Shown here: positions 11,367-19,851 of the stretch, piece after piece
Position numbering within the stretch: the stretch's first letter is position 1
Layout of the letters: each line of letters starts with the position of its first letter
From: Bordetella holmesii ATCC 51541
GTDB taxonomy: Bacteria > Pseudomonadota > Gammaproteobacteria > Burkholderiales > Burkholderiaceae_B
DNA length: 64,000 nucleotides
Assembly: GCA_000612485.1 (NCBI GenBank)
Contig: CP007494.1
Span: 992,001-1,056,000 of the forward strand
Reading direction: 5' to 3'
The notes under the pieces: model-generated
Databases searched by the model: none
What the model saw: only the letters and a program-made list of their open reading frames with translations
What the model was told of the DNA's origin: nothing
Translations under genes and position numbers: made by a program

Positions 11367-11449
11367 AACTCTGCGGGCTTGGCACCTGCATCGGCTTCCT
11401 TGAGCACGCCGATGATTTGCTCTTCCGTAAATCGTTTCTTCATTGCCAT
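11183..11449 (-). CDS. IS407-like transposase OrfA (copy A)
   Basis: This 88-residue HTH protein of the IS3 family has KRFTEEQIIGVLKEAD with the HTH of IS3 OrfA (LCRKHGISEATYYNWKAKFGG). A short leucine-zipper region follows (LKELEQENNKLKKLLAE) that mediates OrfA/OrfAB contact. It overlaps OrfB, which lies in the -1 frame, the arrangement used to make an OrfAB fusion by programmed frameshifting. Identical to the copy B product. Confidence 0.93.
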   Translation of the reverse strand: MAMKKRFTEEQIIGVLKEADAGAKPAELCRKHGISEATYYNWKAKFGGMTVSDAQRLKELEQENNKLKKLLAESMLDKAALQDLLSRK

Positions 11450-11500
11450 TCCTTTGGGAACGGACTCTACATCGATTTCGTACTAATCACGGGGAGCAGG

Positions 11501-13008
11501 TCACTCGAGGTCCGGCAGGGGCCGTGCCGCCCCGTTCTGGCGTCCGCCGATGGTCACCTGATACCACTCTTCGCCTGCCTTATCGACGCCCAAAATGCCG
11601 ATATGCCCGACGTGATGGTGGCCGCAGGAGTTGATGCAGCCAGAGATGTTCAGATCCAGCTCACCGATCTCGAACAGGTAGTCGAGGTCATCGAACTGGC
11701 GTTGGATGGCTTCGGCCACCGGGATGGACGCGGCATTGGCCAGGGCGCAGAAGTCGCCGCCCGGACAGGCGATGATGTTGGTCAGCAGGCCGATATTGGG
11801 CGTGGCCAGATTCAGCGCCTTGAGTTCCGCCCACAGCGCGGGCAGTTGCGAACGCTTGACGTCGGCCAGGATGAGGTTCTGTTCATGCGAGACACGCAGC
11901 TCGCCAAAGCCATAGCGTTCGGCCAGGTCGGCCACGGCGTCCATCTGGTCGGCGGTGATATCGCCGGGCGGCACCCCCGTGGGTTTGAGCGATAGCGATA
12001 CCGCGGCGTAACCCGCGATTTTGTGGCCATGGACATTGCTGCGCAGCCAGCGGGCGTAGTGTTTGTCCTGGAGCGCGAGTTCGGGGCTCGGATCCGGCTC
12101 GCTGGCGGCCGCCGCGTCATAGTCGGGCCAGACAAAGCGCCCGGCGATGGTGTCGAGCTGCTGCTGGGTGATGGTGTCCGGGCCGTCCTTGATGCGTAGC
12201 CATTCTTCTTCGACCTGCTGGGCGTAGACCTCGGGGTGAGATCTTTGACCAGGATCTTGATGCGGGCCTTGTACTTGTTGTCGCGCCGGCCGTGCAGGTT
12301 GTAGATGCGCAGCGCCGCTTGCATGTACGTGAGCAGATGCTGCCACGCGACAAAGGGTTTGATCAGATGGCCCACCATCGGCGTGCGGCCCATGCCGCCT
12401 CCGATCCAGACACGGAAACCGACTTCGCCGTCGCGCTCGACCGCCTGCAGGCCGATGTCGTGCACGCCCACTGCCGCGCGGTCTTCGATGGCACCGCTGA
12501 CGGCGATCTTGAACTTTCGGGGCAAGAAGGCGAACTCCGGATGCAGCGTGGACCACTGACGGATGATTTCGCACCACACTAACGGATTGATCAACTCATC
12601 GGGAGCGATGCCGGCAAAGTGATCAGTGGTCGTGTTGCGGATACAGTTGCCGCTGGTCTGGATGGCGTGCATCTGCACTTCGGCCAGCTCGCCCAGAAGG
12701 GCGGGCACGTCTTCGAGGCGCGGCCAATTGAACTGGATGTTCTGGCGGGTGGAGAAGTGGCCATAGCCGCGGTCATAGTGGCGCGCGATATGAGCCAGCT
12801 TGTGCAGTTGCCGCGCCGACAGCATGCCGTAGGGAATGGCCACGCGCAGCATCGGGGCGTGGCGCTGGATATACAAGCCGTTCTGCAGGCGCAGAACGCG
12901 GAATTCGTCTTCGCTCAACTGGCCATCGAGAAAGCGGCGCGTCTGGCCAGCGAATTGGTCCACGCGCTCTTGCACGAGCTGTTGGTCGACGGGGTCATAC
13001 ACGTACAT
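11501..13008 (-). pseudogene. cysI: Sulfite/nitrite reductase hemoprotein CysI, frameshifted and C-terminally truncated
   Basis: This is an assimilatory sulfite reductase (siroheme and 4Fe-4S) that reduces sulfite to sulfide for cysteine synthesis. The first part starts MYVYDPVDQQLVQERV at 13008 and is in frame to about codon 255. The rest is in another frame from about 12236 downward and carries the cluster ligands ACPGGDFCALA and GCINSCGHHH. A single C missing from what should be ACCCCCGAG (now four G on the plus strand, 12233-12236) explains the shift: KDLTPEVYAQQ would be restored. The 3' end is cut by IS407-like copy A, whose end supplies the TGA. Its usual partner, DUF934, is at 49368-49602 next to copy B. 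Confidence 0.93.
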
Positions 13009-13164
13009 GATGGAAACCCTGAATGCGCCGGCGCGCCGGCGTCAAAAGGCGCCTCGGCATCGACGGGCGCCATTGCGGTGATTTGCACACAACCGTAACA
13101 GCAGGCCCGCGAGCCCGTCTAAGTCATTGTGGTTATATGGATATGGAGCGCAGCGCCTGGGCCG

Positions 13165-14688
13165 TCAGAGCTGCGACTCCAGGGGCAACAGCGACAGGAT
13201 CCACACGGCAAAACGCTGCCACAGGCTGGCGCCTGGCTCGCGATCGTGGCGGATGAAGGTGCCGCCTGTGGTGGGCTCCAGCCAGTAGAGCCGGCCGCGT
13301 TCGTCCAGCCGCACATGGTAGGCGCCCGCGGGTATCTGCGTGTCGAAGCTTTGGCAGATGCTTTGCGCCAGGGCCGGGCTTTCGATGACCACGCCCAGTT
13401 CGGTGTTCAAGTGAGCCGAACGCGGGTCGAAGTTGAAAGAGCCCACAAAAACGCTGTGGCCGTCGATCGCGAAGGTCTTGGCATGCAGGCTGGATCCGGA
13501 GCTGCCGAATGGGCCTAGGCTGCGGTTGCGCTGCATGGCACCGCCCGTGCGGCGCATCTCGAACAGCTGTACGCCACTGGCCAGCAGATCTTTACGGCGG
13601 CGCGCATAACCGGAGTGCACCGCGCTGACGTCGGTCGCCTCCAGTGCATTGGTCAGTACACGCACTTGCACACCGCGGCGTGCCAAGGCGCAGAATGCCT
13701 CCGTGCCTTGCGTGGTGGGCACGAAGTAGGGCGAGACCAGGTCCACGTGCGCCTGAGGTTCGCCAATGACGGTTTTGAGCTGATAGGTCAGCAGGGCTTC
13801 AGGTCGGGCCTGGCCTAGCGTCTTGGCGGGATCGTCACTGACCATGCTCGCAGGCGACCACTCCAGCGGCAGTTCGCCCTGCAACAACTGATGCACCAGC
13901 GGGGTCTGCGACAGTACCTTGATATAGGCGTCAGCCTTGGGGTCGCCTTCGAGCCGTCTGGCGGTTCTGGCCAGCCGGCCGAGTTCGCCCGCCGGCGCCG
14001 CGCCGAGAATCTGTTCTACCGGATACGCGGGGGGGCTGTTCCAGTAGCGATCGAAATCCGCGCAGACTTCCTGCACGACCGGCCCGACGGCCAGGACATC
14101 CAGATCCGCAAACAGCACGCTGTCGGTCGCACCGAAATATTCATCGCCGACATTGCGACCGCCCAGAATCGTCACCTGGTTGTCGGCAGTGAAGGATTTG
14201 TTGTGCATGCGCCGGTTAAGGCGCTTGAAGTCCGTCAGGTAGCCGATGACCTTGGGGCGGCGCACGACGAAGGGGTTGAACAGCCGCACCTCGATATGAG
14301 GATGCTGAGCGAGTGCAGCAAGCGTGGCATCCAGGTCGGATGTGCCGTTGTCGTCGAGCAGCAGGCGAACGCGTACGCCTCGCTCGGCCGCCTGATGCAA
14401 GGCCTCCAGCAGCAGCGTGCCCGTCATGTCGTCATGCCAGATGTAGTACTGCACATCCAGCGTGCGCTGCGCCGCGCGCGCCAGCAGCATGCGTGCGGCG
14501 AAAGCGTCGTACGCGTCGGCCAGCGCGTGGATGCCTGCCAGGCCAGGATGCCGTGCCACACGTGGGGCAATGGCGCGGCCCAGCGGTGTGTCGTCGGCCT
14601 CGGGACGGGGAAGGCAGGCCGAAGGGGCGCGGCCTTCGTGCGAAGGCAGGGCGCGGCCGCCGAGCCAGGAGGCGCGGGAACGAGTCAT
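13165..14688 (-). CDS. Phospholipase D-family protein (cardiolipin synthase-like, ClsC/YmdC type)
   Basis: This 507-residue protein has two PLD catalytic motifs: HNKSFTADNQVTILGGRN in the first half and HAKTFAIDGHSVFVGSFN in the second, each with the H-x-K-x4-D core. This is the plan of cardiolipin synthases that join phosphatidyl groups, or of related phosphodiesterases. The sequence LDVQYYIWHDDMTGTLLLEAL near the start of the catalytic region is typical of the YmdC/ClsC branch. No obvious transmembrane helix is present, although ClsC-type proteins are membrane-associated. It is separated from cysI by 156 bases. Whether it acts on phosphatidylethanolamine, as ClsC does, cannot be told from sequence. 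Confidence 0.87.
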   Translation of the reverse strand: MTRSRASWLGGRALPSHEGRAPSACLPRPEADDTPLGRAIAPRVARHPGLAGIHALADAYDAFAARMLLARAAQRTLDVQYYIWHDDMTGTLLLEALHQAAERGVRVRLLLDDNGTSDLDATLAALAQHPHIEVRLFNPFVVRRPKVIGYLTDFKRLNRRMHNKSFTADNQVTILGGRNVGDEYFGATDSVLFADLDVLAVGPVVQEVCADFDRYWNSPPAYPVEQILGAAPAGELGRLARTARRLEGDPKADAYIKVLSQTPLVHQLLQGELPLEWSPASMVSDDPAKTLGQARPEALLTYQLKTVIGEPQAHVDLVSPYFVPTTQGTEAFCALARRGVQVRVLTNALEATDVSAVHSGYARRRKDLLASGVQLFEMRRTGGAMQRNRSLGPFGSSGSSLHAKTFAIDGHSVFVGSFNFDPRSAHLNTELGVVIESPALAQSICQSFDTQIPAGAYHVRLDERGRLYWLEPTTGGTFIRHDREPGASLWQRFAVWILSLLPLESQL

Positions 14689-14742
14689 CGCGACGCGTCG
14701 CCACCGTGACGGCCGGCGCGCGAGCGCAACCGCCGTGGCATG

Positions 14743-15390
14743 TCAGCCAGGTTGATGTTCAAGGCAGGGGACGAATGCACCGGATGCGGTGTCGCGCACG
14801 AACAGCACACCCGAGGCCACGCCGAAGTAGCAGCCATGCAATTGCAGCGCGCCGCTTTGCACGCGGCGGCGGATGGACGGGAAGGTCATCAGATTGTCCA
14901 GGCTGTGTCCGATGACGGCCAACTCCAGGCGCTTGAGATCCTGGGCGCGGTCGCCTGTGCTCTCACCCAACGACGTGGCCACCGGCGCAATCTGCGACAT
15001 CCATTTGCCGATGAAATCCATCTTGGACAGCGGTTCGGCATCATCGTAATAAGAGCGAATGCCGCCACAGGACGCGTGGCCCATCACGACGATGTGTTTG
15101 ACCTCCAGGCCATTGACGGCGAATTCGATTGCCGCGCTGGTGCCGTGGTAGGAGGATTCGGAGTCGGGATCGCAGGGTGGCACCAGGTTGGCCACGTTGC
15201 GCACGACGAATAGTTCGCCGGGGCCCACATCGAAAATGGCTTCGGGCGATACGCGCGAGTCGCAGCAACTGATGATCAGGATTTCCGGTCGCTGGCCTTT
15301 CTCAGCCAGGGCTTCGTAGCGGCTGCGTTCAGCGGGAAAGCGGCCCTCGAGAAAGGACTGGTAGCCGTCGGTAAGTCTTTTGGGAAACAT
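14743..15390 (-). CDS. Beta-class carbonic anhydrase
   Basis: This 215-residue zinc enzyme interconverts CO2 and bicarbonate. The zinc ligands and catalytic dyad are in place: CDSRVSP (Cys and Asp-Arg), then HASCGGI with the His and second Cys about 55-60 residues later. Length fits the plant/bacterial beta class. No signal peptide is seen, so it is cytoplasmic. It may supply bicarbonate to carboxylases such as PEP carboxylase, also in this window (inference). Confidence 0.93.
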   Translation of the reverse strand: MFPKRLTDGYQSFLEGRFPAERSRYEALAEKGQRPEILIISCCDSRVSPEAIFDVGPGELFVVRNVANLVPPCDPDSESSYHGTSAAIEFAVNGLEVKHIVVMGHASCGGIRSYYDDAEPLSKMDFIGKWMSQIAPVATSLGESTGDRAQDLKRLELAVIGHSLDNLMTFPSIRRRVQSGALQLHGCYFGVASGVLFVRDTASGAFVPCLEHQPG

Positions 15391-15532
15391 GATCGTATCC
15401 TGCGGTTAGTGCCTCTTGGGCGCGTTGCATGGTGCCAGACCAGGCCGCGCACCGGGATCGCTTAGGCGGGCCCTGGGCGTACTGCATTTTCCCACAATGG
15501 CTGGATGCTGGAAAACGGCGGGTGGCCGGGGC

Positions 15533-15874
15533 TTATTGCGCCGTAGCGCTTATGGCCGAAAAGCGCCGGACATCCAGCGGTGTGCTGGCGCGGAAGTGCC
15601 AGACGGCGCCCGGCAGTAGCGCCGCCTCGGATTGCGTGGAAATGCGGCCAATTTCGCGACCGCCTGCATCAAATAGCGCAAAGGTGACCGACGCGTGCTC
15701 GATGCGGGCCTGACTCTGATTGCCATACGTGCCCGTAATGACGGTTTGCCCGGTCTGGGCGTCTCGGGACGCCTCCAGATTGCCGAGGCTCACGCCTTGG
15801 GGCAGGCTCTGGGCCGATACCTGCGTGCTAAGGCAAAGCAAGGTGGTAGCTGACAATTTCTTGAACAGTGTCAT
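15533..15874 (-). CDS. Small secreted protein with FxLYD-like domain
   Basis: This 113-residue protein has a signal peptide ending STQVSAQS. One beta-sandwich domain is visible (VITGTYGNQSQARIEHASVTFALFDAGGREIG), the pattern of FxLYD/DUF3426-like domains, which have been seen in envelope proteins of many bacteria. No catalytic residue is obvious. The gene stands alone between the carbonic anhydrase and psiF. Family placement is tentative. Confidence 0.6.
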   Translation of the reverse strand: MTLFKKLSATTLLCLSTQVSAQSLPQGVSLGNLEASRDAQTGQTVITGTYGNQSQARIEHASVTFALFDAGGREIGRISTQSEAALLPGAVWHFRASTPLDVRRFSAISATAQ

Positions 15875-16031
15875 GGTGCACCTCCAGGGTGGCAGACCCG
15901 GCCATTATGTCCTGAGCGGGCTTGCCAGAGCCAGACCTTTGATCGACACTGGTGCCGACCGGGGACGGCCCCGGCATGTCCGCTTCCGGCGTTGATGCGC
16001 AGCGTGCTCGGGCTGGAGCAGGGAGGAAAGC

Positions 16032-16364
16032 ATGATTTTCCGCACATCCACCATCGTTGCCGGTCTGTGTCTGGCCCTCATGGCCGGCGGCACGGCCGTT
16101 GCTCAGACGGCGGCCCCGGCCGCAGCAACCAAGGAAATGACCCCGCAGCAAAAACGCATGTCCGATTGCAATGCGTCCGCAGCGGGTAAAAAGGGCGATG
16201 ACCGCAAAACGTATATGAGCAGCTGCCTCAAGGGCGAAGCGCCGGCCAAACCGCTCACGCCGCAGCAGCAGAGGATGAAAGACTGCAACGCCAAGGCGGG
16301 GGCTCAGTCTTTGGCGGGTGACCAGCGCAAGACCTTCATGAGCACTTGCCTCAAGGGCGGCTAA
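16032..16364 (+). CDS. PsiF-repeat protein
   Basis: This 110-residue secreted protein has a signal peptide (IVAGLCLALMAGGTAVAQ) and two PsiF repeats, each starting with a TPQQ(K/Q)RMxDCNA element and ending with (Y/F)MSxCLKG, at about residues 37-67 and 76-109. PsiF of E. coli is phosphate-starvation inducible and of unknown biochemical role. GGAGG lies 8-9 bases before the ATG. No pho box was recognised in the 157 bases upstream. Confidence 0.88.
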   Translation: MIFRTSTIVAGLCLALMAGGTAVAQTAAPAAATKEMTPQQKRMSDCNASAAGKKGDDRKTYMSSCLKGEAPAKPLTPQQQRMKDCNAKAGAQSLAGDQRKTFMSTCLKGG

Positions 16365-16379
16365 AGCATCTGGCAGTGA

Positions 16380-16401
16380 CCCGCGCGGCACGCCGCGCGG
16401 G
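16380..16401. terminator. GC-rich hairpin between convergent psiF and cyclase genes
   Basis: A perfect 9-bp stem (cccgcgcgg / ccgcgcggg) with a 4-base loop lies 16 bases after psiF and 12 bases after the cyclase stop on the other strand. There is no T-run on either side, so it may be a bidirectional transcription block rather than a classical intrinsic terminator. Confidence 0.45.
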
Positions 16402-16412
16402 TGACGTAGACC

Positions 16413-17453
16413 TCAAACCGTGGCGATGGGTGTGACCGGCGAACCGATCGCATGCGGCAGACGCAGCGGCGGGGCAGTCAGCATGAAGCGGTTGCGGCCG
16501 TTGTCCTGCAGCCATTGCGCCAGATCCTTCAGGTACCAGAGTTCTGCCAGCGGCAGGCCCAGCTTGAAGAGGCAATGGTGGTGCAGCGGCAGCATGGCGC
16601 GTCGGCCCTGGCGGTCTCGCGCCGGATAAGCTTCCACCGCGTAGTTATCGGCACAGATGGCCGCTACGCCGCTTTCCGTGATCCATGACAGCAACGCCTC
16701 ATCCGTGCCGTCAAGCGCCGCGCCGAACTGGTGCAGCACGTTGGCGTCGGGAGTGCCTTGCATCTGCACCACCGCCTCGGCGTAGCCGGTGCGCAGCACC
16801 AGCATGTCGCCAGGTTCGATGGCCACGTTTTGCGCCTTCATGGCCTGATGCAGCTCGGCGGCGCCGACCAGGGTGCGGCCGGTGCCGAATTCGCGCGCCA
16901 GATCCACCAGTACGCCGCGGCCCTGCATGCCTTTTTCGGCGAGGTTCTCCACGCCGATCTTCAGTGCTGCCGAAGGGCCGCCACTGTTGCAGCCGCAACC
17001 GGTGTGGTCGCCATCGGCCGGACCAATCACGTCCACCCCAGCCCGAAAGCCGTTGTAGTAGACCAGCTCGTCGCGTCCGTCGCCGTCGGCATCGAACAGC
17101 GCGCCGACATGAGCGAGCGAGTCCCATTGGGTCGAGTACTGCATGGACAGCAATACCTGGTCATCGCTGAGGACGTCGACGGCGTCCGGATTGATGGCGC
17201 GCAGCGGGAAGTTGACGTAGGGCGTGTCATGCAGCCGCGTCGGGCTCAGTTGAGGCGGATGCCGGCGCGGATTGAGGACATTGCCGCCCGGCAAATCCAG
17301 CGGCAGGGACAGGCAAAACGTCTTGCCCGCCTGGATTTCGCGTGCGCCCTTCAGGACCTGCTCTTCGGTGATGAGGTTCAGGCGCCCGAGTTGGTCGTCC
17401 GGACCGTAATCACCCCAGTTCGAGCCCGGCGGGCGGTTTTTCCAGCGTTGCAT
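16413..17453 (-). CDS. Cyclase-family hydrolase (kynurenine formamidase-like)
   Basis: This 346-residue protein belongs to the metal-dependent cyclase/formamidase superfamily. The metal-binding surroundings are present: QYSTQWDSLAHVG, the position of the HxGTHxDxPxH motif, although here the sequence is degenerate as in the long bacterial cyclases, and a C-terminal ICADNYAVEAYP followed by LPLHHHCLFKLGLPL. The true substrate is unknown. It is the last gene of a minus-strand operon with pcaD, a YciI-like protein, catC and pcaJ, so a role in ring-cleavage metabolism is possible. Three bases separate its start from the pcaD stop. Confidence 0.8.
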   Translation of the reverse strand: MQRWKNRPPGSNWGDYGPDDQLGRLNLITEEQVLKGAREIQAGKTFCLSLPLDLPGGNVLNPRRHPPQLSPTRLHDTPYVNFPLRAINPDAVDVLSDDQVLLSMQYSTQWDSLAHVGALFDADGDGRDELVYYNGFRAGVDVIGPADGDHTGCGCNSGGPSAALKIGVENLAEKGMQGRGVLVDLAREFGTGRTLVGAAELHQAMKAQNVAIEPGDMLVLRTGYAEAVVQMQGTPDANVLHQFGAALDGTDEALLSWITESGVAAICADNYAVEAYPARDRQGRRAMLPLHHHCLFKLGLPLAELWYLKDLAQWLQDNGRNRFMLTAPPLRLPHAIGSPVTPIATV

Positions 17454-17456
17454 GGC

Positions 17457-18235
17457 TTACTCCGTCAGGAAGGCCAGGACCTCACGGGTGAAGGTCTCGG
17501 GATCTTCCCAGTTGGAAATGTGCGAAGTGTTCAGTTCGACATAACGCGCGTCGGGGATCTGCTCGCTCAGGTAGCGGCCATCGGCGGGGGTGGCAGCCAG
17601 GTCGTGCGTACTGGCTACGACCAAGGTGCGCGCACGGATCTGACCCAGGCGCTCGCGCAGATCGGCATCGCGCAGAGCGGCGCAGTTGCCGTTGTAGCCG
17701 GCGTCGGGCGTGCGGCGCAGCATGTCGATCAGGACTTGTGACAGGCCCGGCTCGCGCTGCCGGTACGTTTCCGTGAGCCAGCGCTCGACCAGGGCGGGCG
17801 CCATCGCGGCCAGCGTCTGCTTCTGCACGGCGCCGATGCGATCACTCCAGCCCTGCGCACTGCCGATACGGGCAGCGGTGTTGCACAGAACCAGGCGATC
17901 GATGCGGCTGGCGTGGTCAAGAGCCAGGGTCAGGCCCGTGGGGCCGCCCATGGACAGACCGCAGAAGTGGGCGCGTTCGATGCCCAGGTGATCCAGCAGT
18001 TCGACCACGTCGCCGGCCAGTTGATCAAAGCGGTATTCGCCTTGCGGCACGGACGAGCGGCCGTGGCCGCGTGTGTCGTAACGCACGACGCGAAAGTGCT
18101 TGGCAAAGGCCGGCACCTGGCGCGCCCACATGTCGGCATTGGTGCCCAGCGTGTTGGACAGGACCAGGGCGGGGCGTCGGCGGGGCCGTCAACGACGTAG
18201 TACAGGCGAGCCTGGCTGAGATCAGCGTAGGGCAT
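17457..18235 (-). pseudogene. pcaD: 3-oxoadipate enol-lactonase PcaD, N-terminal frameshift
   Basis: This alpha/beta-hydrolase opens 3-oxoadipate enol-lactone in the beta-ketoadipate pathway. The N-terminus MPYADLSQARLYYVVDGPADAP lies in one frame (from 18235) and the rest, MWARQVPAFAKHFRVVRYDTRGHG with the nucleophile motif GLSMGGPTG, in another. One missing C in the GACGCCCC region (four G at 18171-18174 on the plus strand) would restore ADAPALVLSN. The catalytic Ser, the acid and the His region (NTSHISNWE) are all intact. A start at 18131 could give a shortened product lacking the first beta strands, unlikely to fold normally. Confidence 0.88.
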
Positions 18236-18270
18236 GGGAATTCCTTGGCGCTGCGCGCCGGTTTACAACA

Positions 18271-18567
18271 TCAAAGATAGCTCTTGCCGTCCACATAGGC
18301 TTTGCGCCAGCGCGTGATCGCGACGCGCTCGAACAATTCGGCCTTATGGAAGGGGTCGGCCTGGATCAGCCGCTCTGCTTCTTCACGGGTATCGACATTG
18401 ACGACATAGAGGCCACCGTCGATATCCGTGCCGTCTTCATGCAGCTTGGCGCCGCAGGCCAGCAGCAGATGCTTGTTGGCGTCCAGAAAGGCCAGATGCT
18501 CGGCGCGCGTGGCCTGGCGCAGGGCCAGACTGCCGGGCTTGTCGAAGGTTTCGATGATGTAGGGCAT
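18271..18567 (-). CDS. YciI-family protein
   Basis: This is a 98-residue ferredoxin-like protein with the YciI fold pattern: MPYIIETFDKPGS, RAEHLAFLDANKHLLLACGAKL with the conserved His, and the closing ADPFHKAELFERVAITRW. It resembles muconolactone isomerase and its dehalogenase relative in fold. Located between catC and pcaD, spaced 14 and 35 bases, so co-transcribed. Some YciI-like proteins in such clusters act in lactone metabolism; function here is not established. Confidence 0.85.
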   Translation of the reverse strand: MPYIIETFDKPGSLALRQATRAEHLAFLDANKHLLLACGAKLHEDGTDIDGGLYVVNVDTREEAERLIQADPFHKAELFERVAITRWRKAYVDGKSYL

Positions 18568-18581
18568 GAGCGGCTCCGGGA

Positions 18582-18857
18582 TCAGATGGCCGAGGGGTGG
18601 CGCGCCAGCGCGGTGACACGCACGTCCATATAAGGAAACAGCGGCAGCGAGGACAGCAATTGATGCAGTTCGTCGTGACTGGCCACGTCGAAAATGCTGA
18701 CGTTGGCATAGCGGTCAGCCACGCGCCAGAGGTGTTGCCATTTGCCTTCGTGCTGCAGTTTCTGCGCCAGAGCCTTCTCGTCGGCTTTGAGTTTGTCAGC
18801 CTTGTCGGTGGGCATGTCCACGGGCAGGTTGACTTGCATTTCGACCATATACAACAT
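18582..18857 (-). CDS. catC: Muconolactone delta-isomerase
   Basis: This 91-residue enzyme converts muconolactone to 3-oxoadipate enol-lactone, the step before PcaD in the catechol branch. The family start MLYMVEMQVNLPVDMP is followed by ADKLKADEKALAQKLQ and the C-terminal SIFDVASHDELHQLLSSLPLFPYM. Length is normal for this decameric ferredoxin-like enzyme. The gene is intact, but its downstream partners pcaD and pcaI are broken, so the pathway is probably not functional. No catA or catB is present in the window. Confidence 0.92.
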   Translation of the reverse strand: MLYMVEMQVNLPVDMPTDKADKLKADEKALAQKLQHEGKWQHLWRVADRYANVSIFDVASHDELHQLLSSLPLFPYMDVRVTALARHPSAI

Positions 18858-18924
18858 GTTTTTTCTCCTTGGCCGGGGCGTCCGGCGTCGATGTGGCAGG
18901 CCCCGCGCAGGGGCATGCCCAAAT

Positions 18925-19569
18925 TCAGTTGGTGAACTTCAGCGGCAGGCCGGTCAGTTCGAGCAGGCGTTCGGGCGTGACGCCACCGAACAGGTCGGTG
19001 ACCGTCACGCCGTCTTTGTTGATGTCGAACACGGCCAGATCGGTGTATACACGCGAGACGCAGCCCACGCCCGTGAGCGGGTAGGTGCAGGCTTGAACCA
19101 GCTTGCTCTGGCCTTCGCGGGTGAGCAGATCCATCATGACGAAGACCTGCTTGGCGCCGATGGCCAGATCCATTGCGCCGCCCACGGCCGGGATGGCATC
19201 GGGCGCGCCGGTGTGCCAGTTGGCCAGGTCGCCCTGCTGCGACACCTGAAACGCGCCCAGCACGCAGATATCCAGATGGCCTCCGCGCATCATGCCAAAC
19301 GAGTCAGCGTGATGAAAATACGAGCAACCTGGCAACTCGGTCACGGGTTGCTTGCCGGCATTGATGAGGTCGTAGTCTTCCTGGCCTTTTGCCGGCGCCG
19401 GGCCCATGCCCAGCATGCCGTTTTCGGTGTGCAGGATGACTTCGCGTCCGGCCGGCAAATGATTCGCGACCAGGGTGGGCAGGCCGATGCCCAGATTGAC
19501 GTACGCGCCCTCAGGGATGTCTTGCGCAACGCGGGCGGCCATTGCATCGCGGCTCAGTTTTTCGCTCAT
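18925..19569 (-). CDS. pcaJ: 3-oxoacid CoA-transferase subunit B
   Basis: This beta subunit of succinyl-CoA:3-oxoadipate CoA-transferase has 214 residues. The N-terminal YVNLGIGLPTLVANHL is followed by the catalytic glutamate in ILHTENGMLGMGP and the GGAMDLAIGAKQVFVMMDL region. The protein needs the alpha subunit (PcaI), which is reduced to a stub immediately upstream (stop three bases away). The intact beta subunit is therefore orphaned unless another alpha subunit is encoded elsewhere. Confidence 0.92.
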   Translation of the reverse strand: MSEKLSRDAMAARVAQDIPEGAYVNLGIGLPTLVANHLPAGREVILHTENGMLGMGPAPAKGQEDYDLINAGKQPVTELPGCSYFHHADSFGMMRGGHLDICVLGAFQVSQQGDLANWHTGAPDAIPAVGGAMDLAIGAKQVFVMMDLLTREGQSKLVQACTYPLTGVGCVSRVYTDLAVFDINKDGVTVTDLFGGVTPERLLELTGLPLKFTN

Positions 19570-19571
19570 GG

Positions 19572-19694
19572 TTACTCCTTGACGCTGCTGGCGTCGATCA
19601 GCTCCATGGGTTGTCCGGCAGTGCCGAAGCCGCCGATCATGATGGTGGCGCCGTCCGGCACATCCGCCAGGGCGGCCGCCGCGCTTGGAACGAG
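19572..19694 (-). pseudogene. pcaI: Remnant of 3-oxoacid CoA-transferase subunit A (pcaI)
   Basis: About 40 codons survive of a normally 220-230-residue subunit. Read on the minus strand they give LVPSAAAALADVPDGATIM then IGGFGTAGQPMELIDA, the usual PcaI N-terminus, followed at once by SSVKE and the stop before pcaJ. Most of the gene has been removed by an internal deletion. The start codon is also gone: the frame is preceded by a TAG within the sequence tctagc. Presence of the CTAG core, the IS481 target, at this break is noted but may be chance. Confidence 0.85.
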
Positions 19695-19740
19695 CTAGAA
19701 ATCATAGGTGTCTGCGAGAGAGGTGGCGTGTGATAATTTT

Positions 19741-19774
19741 GTTCTGCTGTAGAACATTCGTTCTTCAGTAGAAC
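19741..19774. promoter_or_regulatory. Tandem GTTCT-N5-AGAAC palindromes, probable IclR operator
   Basis: Two 15-bp palindromes, GTTCTGCTGTAGAAC (19741-19755) and GTTCTTCAGTAGAAC (19760-19774), are spaced 19 bases from start to start, nearly two helical turns. They lie in the divergent region between the pcaI remnant and the IclR regulator gene at 19852. Tandem palindromes are typical for IclR-family regulators of aromatic catabolism. Assignment to this regulator is inference from position. A similar pair occurs at 23897-23930. Confidence 0.7.
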
Positions 19775-19851
19775 ATCCTTTGATGGGGGGGCATGCCAGG
19801 GCAAGGCCTGCATGCGCGAACACCCATAATCTTGCGGTAGGAAGAGCGAGC

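Larger units (their letters stand above)
10307..11503 (-). mobile_element. IS3-family, IS407-group insertion sequence, copy A (1197 bp)
   Basis: The element ends in inverted repeats TGACCTGCYCCC (TGACCTGCCCCCAG on the left, TGACCTGCTCCCCG read inward from the right). It contains overlapping orfA and orfB on the minus strand. Copy B at 48171-49367 encodes identical proteins in the opposite orientation. The 4-bp flanks do not match (ctgg left, ctcg right), and neither outer flank finds its partner at copy B (attc, cccc). Each side therefore abuts a broken gene, the binding protein on the left and cysI on the right. Group assignment is from the ends and transposase type. Confidence 0.93.

Noticed and set aside
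10303..11507. 4-bp target duplication for IS407-like copy A
   Set aside because: The flanks (ctgg and ctcg) differ, and the copy B flanks (attc, cccc) match neither directly nor after inversion.
15828..16391. 187-codon open frame on the minus strand
   Set aside because: Overlaps the PsiF-repeat gene and its signal peptide on the plus strand; no recognisable features.
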